NCBI GenBank assembly: GCA_964411505.1
Contig: CAYPLH010000112.1
Span: forward strand, 1 to 6,336
Origin: CAYPLH01 sp964411505
Lineage (GTDB): Bacteria; Bacillota; Clostridia; CAYPLH01; DUMO01
Direction of reading: 5' to 3'
Length of the DNA stretch: 6,336 nt
Positions 6,248-6,336 of the stretch are shown one piece after another (the first letter of the stretch is position 1; each line of letters starts with the position of its first letter). Position numbers and translations under genes: made by a program. The notes under the pieces are model-generated. The model was given only the letters and a program-made list of their open reading frames with translations. It made no database searches and was not told the DNA's origin.

Positions 6248-6281
6248 GGATTAGCTAACTTACTTTTGTAAACTGGACCAG

Positions 6282-6323
6282 TCCCCATTGTCTAGGAAAG
6301 TATACTTTCCTAGACAATGGGGA
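6282..6323. repeat. Perfect 42-nt palindrome at the end of the sulfatase gene
   Basis: Two 21-nt arms without a loop, centred between 6302 and 6303; the left arm begins TCCCCATTGTCTAGGAAAG and every base pairs with its mirror. It lies about 87 bp after the sulfatase stop. As RNA it would make a very stable hairpin, so it may end transcription or protect the message. However, no T-run follows on either strand, so it is not a standard intrinsic terminator. Alternatives are a mobile-element end, an inserted palindromic unit or a protein-binding site. The window ends 13 nt later. Confidence 0.75.
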
Positions 6324-6336
6324 TTGCAAAGGGGAA

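Noticed and set aside
2303..6280. ACTGGACCA present near 2303 and 6272 as possible borders of one mobile element
   Set aside because: A 9-base match is expected many times by chance in a window of this size, the flanks do not match, and no transposase or integrase lies between.
6282..6336. Standard Rho-independent terminator after the sulfatase gene
   Set aside because: The hairpin is strong, but neither side is followed by a run of T and there is no loop; it is reported as a palindrome of unknown role instead.

Overview
The window is AT-rich, with strong AGGAG-type ribosome binding sites, some GTG and TTG start codons and short intergenic gaps. This, together with the protein families present, suggests a Firmicute, most likely an anaerobic glycan-degrading Clostridia-type bacterium. 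That assignment is an inference from style; no rRNA or other phylogenetic marker is present.

Layout. (1) At 95-1111 on the minus strand is a uroporphyrinogen-decarboxylase-fold (URO-D/MtaA-like) protein. It is divergent from (2) an AraC-family regulator with an N-terminal cupin sensor at 1406-2266 (+). The ~294-bp gap between them holds a candidate promoter and a pair of 12/13-nt direct repeats. (3) 2302-3626 is a small toxin-antitoxin patch: the C-terminal remnant of a VapC-like PIN-domain toxin (about 2341-2517), a leader with an extended -10 promoter and an inverted repeat, an intact MntA-type nucleotidyltransferase antitoxin (2769-3176), and its HEPN toxin partner HepT (from 3201). The hepT frame is cut by an in-frame TAG at codon 107. 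This is the tyrosine position of the RX4HXY motif, the residue AMPylated by MntA in the characterised system. The rest of the HepT frame continues to 3626. (4) Two catabolic genes follow: a Gfo/Idh/MocA-family NAD(P)-dependent oxidoreductase (GTG start, 3670-4659) and a Cys-type sulfatase with no signal peptide (TTG start, 4716-6194). (5) The right edge carries a perfect 42-nt palindrome (6282-6323).

How it fits together. The AraC regulator, oxidoreductase and sulfatase, with the URO-D-like protein, look like part of a locus for using a sulfated carbohydrate. The sulfate would be removed inside the cell and the sugar then oxidised or epimerised by the Gfo/Idh/MocA enzyme. No transporter, glycoside hydrolase or sulfatase-maturating enzyme is in view, so the substrate is unknown. 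The toxin-antitoxin patch sits between the regulator and the catabolic genes and appears to be decaying. The point worth following up is the hepT nonsense codon at the antitoxin's target residue.
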